Shown here piece by piece: positions 23,696 through 33,800 of a stretch of DNA of 64,000 nucleotides. Made by a program: the position numbers and the translations under genes. Location: positions 26,522 to 90,521 of the forward strand of contig JACKAU010000023.1 in NCBI GenBank assembly GCA_020634855.1. The letters are read 5' to 3'. Below the pieces are notes generated by a model that worked only from the letters and a program-made list of their open reading frames with translations, did no database searches and had not been told where the DNA came from. The first letter of the stretch is position 1; each line of letters opens with the position of its first letter. The DNA is from Anaerolineales bacterium. GTDB lineage: Bacteria; Chloroflexota; Anaerolineae; 4572-78; J111.

Positions 23696-25648
23696 ATGAG
23701 CCAGAGCCATCCTTCAGCTTTTAGCTCAGACTACTCACAAGACCCACAGCCGCAGTTGCAGATTGTGGTCCACGCCGGGCCGCTGGCCGGGAAGGGGTAT
23801 CCCATCAGAGGTGATGGCATTTCCTTTGGCCGCGATCCGGAAAATGATATTTCCTGGGACGACTCACAAGTGTCCCGCAAGCACGCTCGATTGACCCGCC
23901 AGGATAACGAACTTGTTCTGGAAGATTTAGGCAGCACCAACGGCACCCTGGTCAACGGCAAACCGATCGAAGGCCTTCACGTGTTGCAGCCGGCCGATAT
24001 CATTAGCATCGGCTCTTCCATTTTTGGGGTAAAAGGCTTTTCGGCCCCGAACACATTGGGGGTTACGCAAGTATCGCGTGATAGAATGACGCTGCCGCCG
24101 GCTTTGTCCAAGGCGGCCGCGTCGCCGCCGCAGCCGGCCCCCGCCCCACGTCCGGCATCCGCGCCGGTGGCCCAGCAATCCGGCGGCGGGCAGTGGAATA
24201 TGGTGGCCATCGGCGGCGTGGCGATTTTTGTGGTGGTGGTCATCGCTCTGGCGGCGATTACCGCTTTCTTCCTGGTGCGAGGGCAAGAGACCGGCGCGAC
24301 ACAGGTGCCGACCGTGGTCATCACCGCCCCTGTGGGGGGCAGCGAGGTGCAAATCAATGTCCCCGTTACGGTGCAGGCCACGGCTTCTGACTCAAGTGGG
24401 GTTACCCGGCTGGAATTGTGGGTAGATGGCGTCAAAACCGCCGAAGCCGCCAGTCCGGTGGCTCAAGGGCAGCCCACCCTGACAGCTTCGTTGCAGTGGG
24501 TTCCGACCAGTCTGGGCAACCATACCCTTGAAATAAGAGCTTACAACGCCTCCGGCAACGTTAGCGAACCGACAGCGGTCATCGTCAACGCGGTTGAAGA
24601 TACGGCCGCCGCCGGCAGCCCCACGCCGACCACAACCCCGGAAACGCCGACCGCGACTGTCTCCACCGCGCCCTCGTTAACCGCTCTGACCGATCTCAAT
24701 GTCCGAGGCGGGCCTGAGACCTTTTACGATCTACTGGGGCTGCTGCCATCGGGGACCACGGCGGAAATTATTGGTCGAGATGAAACCCGGCAGTGGTGGC
24801 AAATCCGATTTGCGCCCTCGCCAACCGGCCTCGGCTGGGTATCGGCCGATCCCGGTTACTCGAAAACCGTGAATGTCGATAACGTCCCCATCGCCGTTGC
24901 TCCGCCGACGCCCACCGGAACCCCGACCAATACCCCGACCACCACCACCACCCCCACATCGCTGCCAACTTTCACGACTGTGCCGCCCACCGTCACCGAC
25001 ACACCGACCGATACCCCGCAGCCAACCAACACCCCGGTTCAGGAGGGAACCAAAGTTGATTTCGAGGTCTCTCCCAATCGGATTACCGGCGGGGAATGTG
25101 TCAATGTCAATTGGACGGTATCCGGGGTGCGCGAGGTCTATTACCAGGGTCAAGGCGTCTCGGGGGTGGGGGATAGAGTCGAATGTCCGGCGCAAACCAC
25201 CACCTATCGATTGCGAATTATCAAACAAGACGGCTCTGAGCAGGTTGAGGACAGAACCGTAGAGGTATCTGAACCGGTACATTCGGCCGGACGGGTGACG
25301 CTTGAACCTGACGACACCATTGACCTTGACGATGGAGATATTCCCGGCGACGACTTCAAGTGGAATATCGATGATGACGTGAGGCGATTTGAAGCCCGAG
25401 GCGATGTTAAAATCTCCATTCGAGGCCAGCGCGACTCATTAAATGATATTTCACGCGATGAGTGCCGGGACGCCTCTTACGGTGACTATGATTTTATCGA
25501 TGCTAGCGACTCGATTGCCGATCCAAATAACGCCCTGCGCGATGGGTTTGCCATCTGTTATCGCACCGATGACGGACGCATTGGGAAACTGCGGTTCCCT
25601 AGATTTAGTACCGGTAATCTGGAAATTGAATGGGCCACCTGGCCGTAA
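23696..25648 (+). CDS. FHA-domain membrane protein with extracellular Ig and SH3 domains
   Basis: A 650-residue single-pass protein. Residues 24-115 are an FHA phosphothreonine-binding domain ('ISFGRDPENDISW', 'VSRKHARLTR', 'DLGSTNGTLVNG'). After a Pro/Ala linker comes a membrane helix at about 166-198. Outside are an Ig-like domain (205-300), an SH3b-like domain ('LNVRGGPETFYDLLGLLPSGT'), a Pro/Thr-rich linker (400-445) and a C-terminal region (450-650) with 'CVNVNWTVSGV' Ig-like features. The inside FHA would read Ser/Thr kinase phosphorylation. AGGAG lies ahead of the ATG. It is followed by a second FHA gene, 16 bp on. Confidence 0.85.
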   Translation: MSQSHPSAFSSDYSQDPQPQLQIVVHAGPLAGKGYPIRGDGISFGRDPENDISWDDSQVSRKHARLTRQDNELVLEDLGSTNGTLVNGKPIEGLHVLQPADIISIGSSIFGVKGFSAPNTLGVTQVSRDRMTLPPALSKAAASPPQPAPAPRPASAPVAQQSGGGQWNMVAIGGVAIFVVVVIALAAITAFFLVRGQETGATQVPTVVITAPVGGSEVQINVPVTVQATASDSSGVTRLELWVDGVKTAEAASPVAQGQPTLTASLQWVPTSLGNHTLEIRAYNASGNVSEPTAVIVNAVEDTAAAGSPTPTTTPETPTATVSTAPSLTALTDLNVRGGPETFYDLLGLLPSGTTAEIIGRDETRQWWQIRFAPSPTGLGWVSADPGYSKTVNVDNVPIAVAPPTPTGTPTNTPTTTTTPTSLPTFTTVPPTVTDTPTDTPQPTNTPVQEGTKVDFEVSPNRITGGECVNVNWTVSGVREVYYQGQGVSGVGDRVECPAQTTTYRLRIIKQDGSEQVEDRTVEVSEPVHSAGRVTLEPDDTIDLDDGDIPGDDFKWNIDDDVRRFEARGDVKISIRGQRDSLNDISRDECRDASYGDYDFIDASDSIADPNNALRDGFAICYRTDDGRIGKLRFPRFSTGNLEIEWATWP

Positions 25649-25664
25649 CAGGAGGATAACAAAC

Positions 25665-26273
25665 ATGACAATGTATGATGATGAACCAACAATGATGGGG
25701 TCTGGCCGTCCCTCGGCTATGTTGGTGATTCGCCAAGGCCCGCAAGCGGGTATGAGTTTTCCCTTGACCGGCCAGCAATCCGTAATCGGCCGGGAAGAAG
25801 GTTTGGAAATTGTGCTGCAAGACCCGGAGTCGTCTCGAAGACACTCGCGAGTCTATTGGCAGGCCGGTCGATACGTCATCGAAGATATGGGCAGTACCAA
25901 CGGCACGTTTGTCAATGGTATCCAAATTACCGGACCGCAATTTCTTAATGCCGGCGACAGTATTGGTGTAGGTCAAACCGCGCTCGTTTTTCAGGTATCG
26001 AGTGGCGGCCAATTTGGCGCTGCCCCCCAGTATCAGGCCGCACCGCCGCCGGCGACGCCGGTCAGCGCCCCGGTGTCGGCCGGTAACGAGAACAAATGGA
26101 CCCAATATGCGCTTTACGGCTGCGGCTGTTTACTGCTGGTGACCATTTGTGTCCTGTTGGCTATCGCTTTCTTAATTATTCTTTATCCTGAGACGCTGGA
26201 CGGATTAACACAGACCGGTTTCAATACCCTAATTTTGGTGCAGGCTCAGTTGAATTTAGGGACTTACCTGTAA
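25665..26273 (+). CDS. FHA-domain protein with C-terminal membrane anchor
   Basis: A 202-residue protein: FHA domain at about 20-105 ('SVIGREEGLEIVLQDPESSRRHSR'-type core; key parts 'GREEG', 'SSRRHSRV' and 'DMGSTNGTFVNG'), a Pro/Ala-rich linker, then a membrane helix at 146-172 with 'GCGCLLLVTICV'. It starts at 25665, where AGGAGG is well placed; the longer open frame upstream overlaps the preceding gene. It forms a two-gene unit with the larger FHA protein and may be a phosphothreonine adaptor at the membrane. Confidence 0.85.
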   Translation: MTMYDDEPTMMGSGRPSAMLVIRQGPQAGMSFPLTGQQSVIGREEGLEIVLQDPESSRRHSRVYWQAGRYVIEDMGSTNGTFVNGIQITGPQFLNAGDSIGVGQTALVFQVSSGGQFGAAPQYQAAPPPATPVSAPVSAGNENKWTQYALYGCGCLLLVTICVLLAIAFLIILYPETLDGLTQTGFNTLILVQAQLNLGTYL

Positions 26274-26390
26274 TGAAGTAAAAGCTGCTCCGGCTGAATG
26301 ACCCAATGCGGCAAACCGTGGGCCTGGAAGTGACCATCCGGGCCGCGCGCTTGGCACGACAACGGCCAAGCACAAGATATGACCTTTCTA

Positions 26391-26439
26391 AACCGACCCT
26401 TTACCTTGGCCAAGCCAGCGATGGAGGGTCGGTTTTTTT
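26391..26439 (+). terminator. Rho-independent terminator after the FHA genes
   Basis: A perfect 10-bp stem AACCGACCCT (26391-26400) / AGGGTCGGTT (26425-26434) followed by a T-run to 26439. The loop holds the palindrome CTTGGCCAAG. Confidence 0.9.
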
Positions 26440-28399
26440 ATAGATCGCGGGGATTATCGAGGGGCAAAATCACTTCAAAAGTGGTCGCGACGTTGGGTAC
26501 ACTTGAGACTTTTATCTGACCGTTGTGGCGTTCGACAATGGCGTGGGCCGAGTACAACCCTAACCCTAGGGCTTTACCCACCGGTTTGGTGGTAAAAAAC
26601 GGTCGAAACAGTTGATCCAAATCCTTCGCGGCGATACCCGTTCCATTGTCGGTGATAACCACTTTCACCATTCGCTCCGAAACAAACCGGGTGGATATGG
26701 TAATCTGGGGCTGGCGGGGCAGATTGGTCATTGCGTCTCGGGCGTTGAGCAGCAAATTGATCCAAACCAGCTTTAGATGGCTGACACTGGCCGACAACAT
26801 CGGCTGGGCCTGGTAATCGTTAATGATTTTGATATTGGCTTTTTTAAGCGAGCGAATCACCAACGCCAGCGCCCCATCGATGGTTTCGACCAGATCGGTC
26901 AGTATGAAGAAATAGCGCTCCTGGTTAGAGAATTCCAGCAGGTTGGTAATGATGTTTTGAATGCGCTCGCCGGCTTTTAGAATACCGGTGGCCATTTCGT
27001 ATGTTTCCGTTTCAGGTTCGGTGTCGAGCAGGATGAGTTGGCTGTTGGTCATCGTCACGGTTAACGGGTTGTTGATCTGGTGAGCAACGCTACCGGCCAA
27101 CTGCCCGACCGCGGCTAAATTGGCCGACCGGAACAGCGAGGCCTGCCAACGGCGTCGCTCGGAGACATCCTGGGCAAAGACAACGACCTGCTCACTCTGC
27201 GCCAGCCGGTTGCGGATCGGATAGATGTGGAACTCACGATCTTTAAGATACAGATTGCTCTCATCTTGAGGTGAAGTCCAGGTGGTTTCCTGGCCGGTGC
27301 GCAGCGCTTCTCTAATTTGGGTAATTAACCCCGGCGCATCATTAGGCCCATCGAGCAATAAATAACTTCGGCCAACCAGTTCTTCCGGCTTACAGCCCTG
27401 CCGTTCGGCTTCAATGCGATTCAAGGTGCTAATCGATAGATCTTGATCCAATATGTACAAACCGTCGCTAATACCATCAAAAATAACCTGGAGCGTGTTG
27501 TGGCTGTGCAATATTTTTTCGCGGCTCTGGGCCAGATCAATGTAGGCAGATGACAGATCTTGGAACAAATAGGCATTTTCAATGGCGATGGCCGCCTGGC
27601 TGCAAAAGATAGCCAACCACTGTTTGAGTTGAGTAGAAAAGTCCGCACTCCGGCTAATCAGCGCCAAAACGCCAATTAGCTTTTCTCTAGAAATAATGGG
27701 ATTGACTTGCACCGACGTCGTCACCTGGCTCGATTCAGACATTTCATAGGTAAGTCGCTGTGATATGACTGTTTGGGTCAGCGCGGCTTGCTGAACCAAT
27801 TTAAGGACCAGTTCGTTATCAATCAATTTTTCAGCGCCGGGCAATGAATCAGTCTGACTTTCAGTCAGATGGCCTCGTTTGTCGGCCAAGTAGATTTGGG
27901 CGACCTCGGCCTGGGTTACCTGACGGGCTTTGGCCAGAATAACTCTTTGAGCCGCCGCAAGTTCCAGGGTTTGAATCATCTCCTGGGTGGCCTCGTTGAG
28001 GATCAGCAGCCCCGTCGGAACATCGTCAAAAAAGGTGGAATTTTTTTGCTTCAATGACTGTTCGTCTAAAATGCGTTTGACCTTAAGGATTACTTCCGAG
28101 GCGTCAAGGGGAAGCAACAGATAATCGTAGACGCCCATCTGGAGTTGTTCGAGGGCCTGATACCGTTCTTCGGGTGAGGCCAGGAGAATGATGAGGGTCT
28201 CCGGAGAAGTTGCGTGCAACTCGGCCAGTAGGGCCGCGCTCGAAAGCCCCACATCGAGCAACACCAACGAATACAGTTGGTGGTGAAACTGGGCCGTAAA
28301 CTGCGCCGCTTCCGTGAAAAGATCAAATTCAAAGGCAATTTCGGCTAAAATTTCTTGAAGTTCTGAGCAATATTGAGAAGCAACGGCGATTTTTTTCAT
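26438..28399 (-). CDS. Sensor histidine kinase with pseudo-receiver, GAF and PAS domains
   Basis: A 653-residue soluble kinase. Residues 1-115 have a receiver fold: 'VLLDVG' with D49, but the acidic pair is missing ('AVASQYCS') and the conserved Lys is replaced ('LLLPLD'), so phosphotransfer is doubtful. A GAF domain (about 135-290) and a PAS domain (305-420) follow, then HisKA with 'AGSVAHQINNPL', and an HATPase with 'NLLLNARDAM', 'ITDNGTGIA' and 'GLGLYSAHAIVERHNGQI'. No membrane helix. It converges on the FHA genes. The partner regulator is not obvious. Confidence 0.88.
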   Translation of the reverse strand: MKKIAVASQYCSELQEILAEIAFEFDLFTEAAQFTAQFHHQLYSLVLLDVGLSSAALLAELHATSPETLIILLASPEERYQALEQLQMGVYDYLLLPLDASEVILKVKRILDEQSLKQKNSTFFDDVPTGLLILNEATQEMIQTLELAAAQRVILAKARQVTQAEVAQIYLADKRGHLTESQTDSLPGAEKLIDNELVLKLVQQAALTQTVISQRLTYEMSESSQVTTSVQVNPIISREKLIGVLALISRSADFSTQLKQWLAIFCSQAAIAIENAYLFQDLSSAYIDLAQSREKILHSHNTLQVIFDGISDGLYILDQDLSISTLNRIEAERQGCKPEELVGRSYLLLDGPNDAPGLITQIREALRTGQETTWTSPQDESNLYLKDREFHIYPIRNRLAQSEQVVVFAQDVSERRRWQASLFRSANLAAVGQLAGSVAHQINNPLTVTMTNSQLILLDTEPETETYEMATGILKAGERIQNIITNLLEFSNQERYFFILTDLVETIDGALALVIRSLKKANIKIINDYQAQPMLSASVSHLKLVWINLLLNARDAMTNLPRQPQITISTRFVSERMVKVVITDNGTGIAAKDLDQLFRPFFTTKPVGKALGLGLYSAHAIVERHNGQIKVSSVPNVATTFEVILPLDNPRDL

Positions 28400-28506
28400 A
28401 AACCTAGACTTTATTACTATAGAAAGTTAGAACAAACTGCTCTAAGATAACATTACCAGTCTGGTGTTAATGTGTTTTGATCTTACCACAAAACGGAGCA
28501 ATCCTA

Positions 28507-28857
28507 ATGCTACCCTCGCTGCCGGTATTTAATAAAGAAGTGGATGTAGATTTTCTGGTCTTTGTTGAAAGATACGCCACCGATTTACTCAAGTGGGATA
28601 TTCTAACGTTTTTTGGCAAAAATCCCAATACCCACGCCTCTATCTCAAAAATTGCCAAATATATGGGACGCAGTACAGCTTCAATTCGGCCTGATTTGGG
28701 TGATTTGACCTTATTAGGTATTTTAGAACAAACGCCCTCAGAGAATCGGGATGAGGTTTCGTTTCAGCTAACCCAAGCGCCTCGATTTAGACGATTGACC
28801 ATTAAATTTGCCGAAAGCCAGGGGGCTAGTCAACCTCTAAATGAGCTTAGTCGTTGA
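28507..28857 (+). CDS. Small winged-helix DNA-binding protein
   Basis: A 116-residue protein with a predicted winged helix: 'LLKWDILTFFGKNPN', 'ASISKIAKYMGRSTASIRPDLGDLTLLGILEQ' (helix-turn-helix, then wing 'DEVSFQLT'). It resembles MarR/ArsR-like regulators without a sensor domain. The ATG at 28507 has GGAG 8 nt ahead. It is divergent from the histidine kinase, which it may regulate; this is inference. Confidence 0.65.
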   Translation: MLPSLPVFNKEVDVDFLVFVERYATDLLKWDILTFFGKNPNTHASISKIAKYMGRSTASIRPDLGDLTLLGILEQTPSENRDEVSFQLTQAPRFRRLTIKFAESQGASQPLNELSR

Positions 28858-28950
28858 ATTTTGAATTTATGTATACTTCCAAATCTATCCAAATCATGGT
28901 AAAATCAAACAATATTAAATTGTATTTGAAGGGATAGTGCGTAGAAATTT

Positions 28951-29586
28951 ATGGAAATAACTTGGTACGGACACGCCTGTTTTCGAATAAAAGATCGGAC
29001 ATCGACGGTGTTGACCGATCCTTATGATAAATCTTTAGGACTTACCCTAAACCGGCCTCGGACAGATATCGTGACGATTAGCCATGACCATCCGCACCAT
29101 AGTGCGCTTCAGGCGGTCAAGCCGGATTTCAAAGTCGTCGATGGACCGGGTGAATACGAAATTGGGGGCACTTTTGTGACCGGTGTTCAACTGTACCCAT
29201 CCAATAACACCAGTCCCCTGGCCAAAAATAACGTGTATGTAATTTATATGGAAAATTTGGCGGTTTGCCATCTGGGTGATATTAGCCATATTCCCTCTCA
29301 AAGTCAGGTAGAGGGACTGGGCAACATCGACATTCTGATGGTACCGGTAGGGGGCCATAATGCCCTAAATGCAGCTCAAGCCGCCGAAGTTATTAGCTTG
29401 ATCGAACCTTACATCGTCATCCCGATGCATTACAGTCTGCCACAACTAACGATCACGCTGGATCCGGTCAGTAAGTTTCTGAAGGAGATGGGCATTGCTA
29501 AACTGGACCCTGTGGGTAGCCTTAAGATCACCAAAAGCAGCCTGCCTGAAGAGACTCAGATTGTGGTGTTAGAGCCAAAATCGTAG
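28951..29586 (+). CDS. Metallo-beta-lactamase-fold hydrolase, UlaG-like
   Basis: A 211-residue MBL-fold protein of the UlaG/YtkL group. It begins 'MEITWYGHACFRI', has the metal motif 'SHDHPHH' near 48-54, 'CHLGDISH' in the middle, and 'IPMHYSLP' near the C-terminus, which are the usual ligands. UlaG is L-ascorbate-6-phosphate lactonase, but this small soluble branch is mostly uncharacterised. It is followed at 12 bp by the TPR gene. Confidence 0.85.
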   Translation: MEITWYGHACFRIKDRTSTVLTDPYDKSLGLTLNRPRTDIVTISHDHPHHSALQAVKPDFKVVDGPGEYEIGGTFVTGVQLYPSNNTSPLAKNNVYVIYMENLAVCHLGDISHIPSQSQVEGLGNIDILMVPVGGHNALNAAQAAEVISLIEPYIVIPMHYSLPQLTITLDPVSKFLKEMGIAKLDPVGSLKITKSSLPEETQIVVLEPKS

Positions 29587-29598
29587 GCAGTACCCAAT

Positions 29599-30375
29599 AT
29601 GGATAACGAAAATCTTGGCAGCGACGAACTGACAACGCAAGAGTCGCCGGGTGATGATCAACAAGAAGCGATGCTGTCGCCAATAAAATCATCCGGCAAC
29701 CCAAATTTCCTGTGGCGTATCGGGGTAGGTGTTGTGGCGGCTGTGGTGATAGGGGTACTGCTTTTTCCGCTCTTCAACCGTCAAGCCGCAACCCCACCTT
29801 CTGATCCAGCGCCAACGTCAGATCAAGCAGCCGGTAATACGTCTCCCATCGAAACGCCCCTACCAGTGGTCGATGATACCGCCGAGGATCAATTCAGGCT
29901 CGGCAACGAATATTACGAGACCGGTCAGTTAGACCAGGCTGTCGAAGCCTACCAAAAAGCTATCGAACTGGATCCTGAATACCAGGGGGCTTATGCTAAC
30001 TTGGGCGTGACCTATTACCAACAGCAAAAGTTCGATCTGGCGGCTTCACAATACGAAAAAGCGCTGGAATTAGACCCAACCGATGGCGAGGTCGCCTATA
30101 ATTTGGGGGCGCTTTATTTGCAGCAAGCGTTAACGGTGGATGCCTCACCGGACCCTAATCTGCTCAACAAATCGGTAACCCAACTAGAGCAAGCCCTCGA
30201 AATCTCCCCCAACCTAGCCGAACCCCACTTTACCCTCGGGGTAGCCTACTTTTTTCTAGCGGACAAACAGAAAGCAACTGAAGCGTTTGAGACGTATCTT
30301 TCGATGTCAGGCGGCAACGACACAATAGCAAAAGAGGAAGCTGAACGCTATCTTCAAGAGTTAGGCCGTCAATAA
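29599..30375 (+). CDS. Membrane-anchored TPR protein
   Basis: A 258-residue protein with an acidic N-terminus, one membrane helix at about 35-56 ('IGVGVVAAVVIGVLLFPLF') and then outside at least four TPR units from about 97 on, for example 'AEDQFRLGNEYYETGQLDQA', 'AYANLGVTYYQQQKFDLA' and 'PHFTLGVAYFFLADKQKA'. It probably serves protein interactions. Cotranscribed with the MBL-fold hydrolase. The start lacks a strong ribosome site. Confidence 0.8.
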   Translation: MDNENLGSDELTTQESPGDDQQEAMLSPIKSSGNPNFLWRIGVGVVAAVVIGVLLFPLFNRQAATPPSDPAPTSDQAAGNTSPIETPLPVVDDTAEDQFRLGNEYYETGQLDQAVEAYQKAIELDPEYQGAYANLGVTYYQQQKFDLAASQYEKALELDPTDGEVAYNLGALYLQQALTVDASPDPNLLNKSVTQLEQALEISPNLAEPHFTLGVAYFFLADKQKATEAFETYLSMSGGNDTIAKEEAERYLQELGRQ

Positions 30376-30851
30376 TTTTCCTCCCAAGCCCACATTCTCA
30401 ATTTAAAGCCCGACCGTAGAGTTTTGTCCGGAAGCAACCCACAAAGCTCATATATACCCCTATTTAGCGACACATTGCCAAAATTTTGGAAACCTTTAGC
30501 GTCAACTTGCTCAAAACCCTATCCTCATGTGACTAAAGTCACTTTTGTCATGTGACTTTCGGGAAAGACTCGCAAGTACCTTTTGCCCTAAATTTTACGG
30601 ACTTTTGTCCCTTCCCAACTGTCGCACTTTTGGTGTATCCTCGTTACCAGGAGGTTAATAACTTTCTGACCGATAACCGTGACGGCTGCTGACGTTTGCG
30701 TCGTAGAGAGTCGATAAATTTTTATCTTCAGTTTTTATCCTTTATTAATTTTAGTATCTGACTCTCAACCCTTGTTTAACCTCAAATAACTCCGGTTATC
30801 CATTTGTTAACCCCATTACTCTATTTCTCTTCATAGACCAGGAGTCCATTT
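30376..30851. other. Intergenic region with direct repeats before the nine-repeat protein
   Basis: 476 bp without a gene. TCATGTGACT occurs twice (30526-30535 and 30548-30557, 22 bp apart, two helical turns) around the palindrome AAAGTACTTT (30536-30545). ACTTTTG recurs at 30541, 30601 and 30626. No clear -35/-10 pair was found. Confidence 0.45.
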
Positions 30852-33800
30852 ATGAACAAGATGCTTCGTGTCCTTATTACGATTTGCGCCGGATTATTGG
30901 CCCTCATTTTATCGCTCAGTTTGTTAACAGTTGTGAAGGCTTCGGCCAACAGTACAGCGCCCGATACAAATGTTGTGCTCGAACCACCTCAAGCGCCGCT
31001 TAAAGCGGCAGGCGGGGCTGACAATTTCGGTTACACCTACCAAGATGAAACCGAACTGTTTGGCCCAACCTATGTTTTCACCGACATCTCCGGCAGCGGA
31101 ACGAACTTAAACCTTGATGATGAAGACAAAGCCGTCATCACCACGACCGATCTATCCGGCTTTGACTTCGATTTTTACGGAACGGCTTTATCCAGTCTGA
31201 GGGTCGGAAATAACGGTGCAATTCTGATGAATCCAACGACCACAAAAATTAGCCTTTTGAATGCTTGTCCCTTGTCATCCGCCTACCCTGACCACCGAAA
31301 TTTAGTCGCACCTTGGTGGGATGATTGGGGCGATCAAGGGGACGTTTACTGGGAAATCCAGGGCACTTTCCCGGATCGCCGGCTGATCATACAATGGACT
31401 GATATGGTTCACTTCCAAGACTCGGGGAGTAATGGCGTAACCTTTGAAGTCGTTTTCTTTGAAACGTCTAACCTCATTCTGTTCCAATACCAGGATACAA
31501 CATCCGGTGTAGCCGGTGTCAGTGATGGTAACAGTGGAACAATCGGTATTTTGGCCGATGATACAAACTACCTCCAATATGAAACATGCAACAGTGGTAG
31601 TGGTGGCCCACTGGCCGCCAACCGGGCAATTCGTTACCAACAAAGTTCCATTACTGTAGTCAAAACAGCGCTGCCGGATAACGACTCCCAATCTTTCGAA
31701 TTTACGGGCAGCGACGATATCAGCGGAACCTTCTTTTTAGATGACAACCTTGATCCCACCTATCCCGTTAGCCAAACTTTTTTCCTTGTCCCCGGCAATT
31801 ACGCTATCACCGAAACCCTGCCCACCGATTGGGATCTAAGCGGCATCAGTTGCGGTACGCCGAACTTAGCCACTGGGCGGGTCGATTTGACCCTTGGCCC
31901 CGCCGACCAACTGACCTGTGTTTTCACCAACACAAAGCGCGGCTCGATCACCGTTGTCAAAGACGCTACCCCCACCAGCACCCAACCGTTCACCTTCACC
32001 GGTGACTTGACCACCTCCTTCATCCTGGACGACAACGGGACACTCAACGATCCCTATTCCAACGTCATTACCTTCACCAGTCTGCAATCCGGTACATACG
32101 ATATCACCGAGGCGTCTGTCCCCGGCTGGACTCTCACCAACATTAACTGCACCGGCGGCGATTTCACCGAACCGGGCGGCAATACGGCCCGCGTCTTCCT
32201 CGATCCGGGCGAAAACATCACTTGCACCTTCGACAATACGCAGTTAGGCCGGCTACTCATTAAAAAGTTCACCGATCCTTCAGGCCTGACCACAACCTTT
32301 GCTTATACCGCCAGCACCGGACTGACTCCCACCACCTTCAGTTTAACCCATGGAACCAGCCAAAATTTCAATGATATTACACCGGGCAGTTACGCCGTCA
32401 CTGAAACGGTACCGTCCGGTTGGACAATGGATTCTTCGTGCGATGACAGCAGCACCGTTGATAACATCTCGATTGGAGCCGGGGAATTTGTCACCTGCGT
32501 CTTTACCAACACCGCCGATCCCGGTACCGTCACCATTCAAAAGGTGACCGTACCGGCGGCCAGCCCTGAGGTGTTTAACTTCACCACCGATCTATCCACC
32601 ACCACCAGCTTTACTTTAACTCATGGCAACAGCCAAATCTTCAATAATGTCACCGTCGGAACTCACAGCATTTCAGAAACGGTTCCCACCGGCTGGACGT
32701 TAACTTCCAATTGTAGCGACGGCAGCCCAATCAACGCGGTTAATGTGGGACCGGGCGAAAATATTACCTGCGTCTTCACCAATACCTCCAATCTGGGTAC
32801 CATTACCGTCCAAAAAGTCACCACGCCATCCAGCAGTCTTGAATTTACCTTCACCACCAGCCTGTCCACCTCCAACTTCAACCTCTCGAATGGCGAAAGC
32901 CAAACATTTAACAACGTCACATCCGGCAGCAGCTACACCGTAGCCGAAACCACACCATCCGGCTGGGATGCTACTTCGACCTGCAGCGACGGCAGCGATA
33001 TCAACAGCATTGGCTTATCACCAGGCGAAGATATCACTTGTACCTTCACCAACACCCAACGCGGCACAATTATTATTGACAAAGTTACCGTGCCATCAAG
33101 CAACACCACCTCATTCAATTTCGCTCTGACCGGCGGGCCGGACACCATTAACCAGACGTTTGCCTTATCCCATACCACTACGCCTTACAGCAGCAGCATC
33201 AAACCCGGCAGCTACAACCTATCCGAAACGTCAGTTACCGGCTGGTCGACGGTAGCGTCCTGCGATAACGGCGATAACCCTAAAACGGGCAATGTCACCG
33301 TTGACGCCGGTGAAACCGTAACGTGTGTCTATACGAATACAAAACTTTCCACGCTCATTGTGCGAAAAGTCACCAATCCCTCACCTGATCCGACTTCGAC
33401 CTCGTTTAGCTTCACCGCCGGTGGGCTGACGCCGTCCTCCTTCTTCTTGGTAAATGGCGGCGCTCAAACGTTTACCAACATCGTTTCCGGCACCTATTCT
33501 CTATCGGAGACCGTCCCCTCCGGCTGGTCGCTAACCGCTGCTTGTGATAACAGCGATCCCATCGCCACCATCGGCCTTGGAGTCGATGAGACCGTTACTT
33601 GCGTTTTCACCAACACCGCCACGCCCGGCTCAATTACAATCATCAAGGACACCGTGCCCGATAATACCCAGGATTTCAGCTTCATCGGTAATCCGTCGAT
33701 CGGGTCATTTACCTTGGATGATGGGGCCGATGTTGACGCTTATTCCAACGTCATTACTTTCTCAAACCTGACCCTCGGTTCTTACACTATCGGCGAGTTA

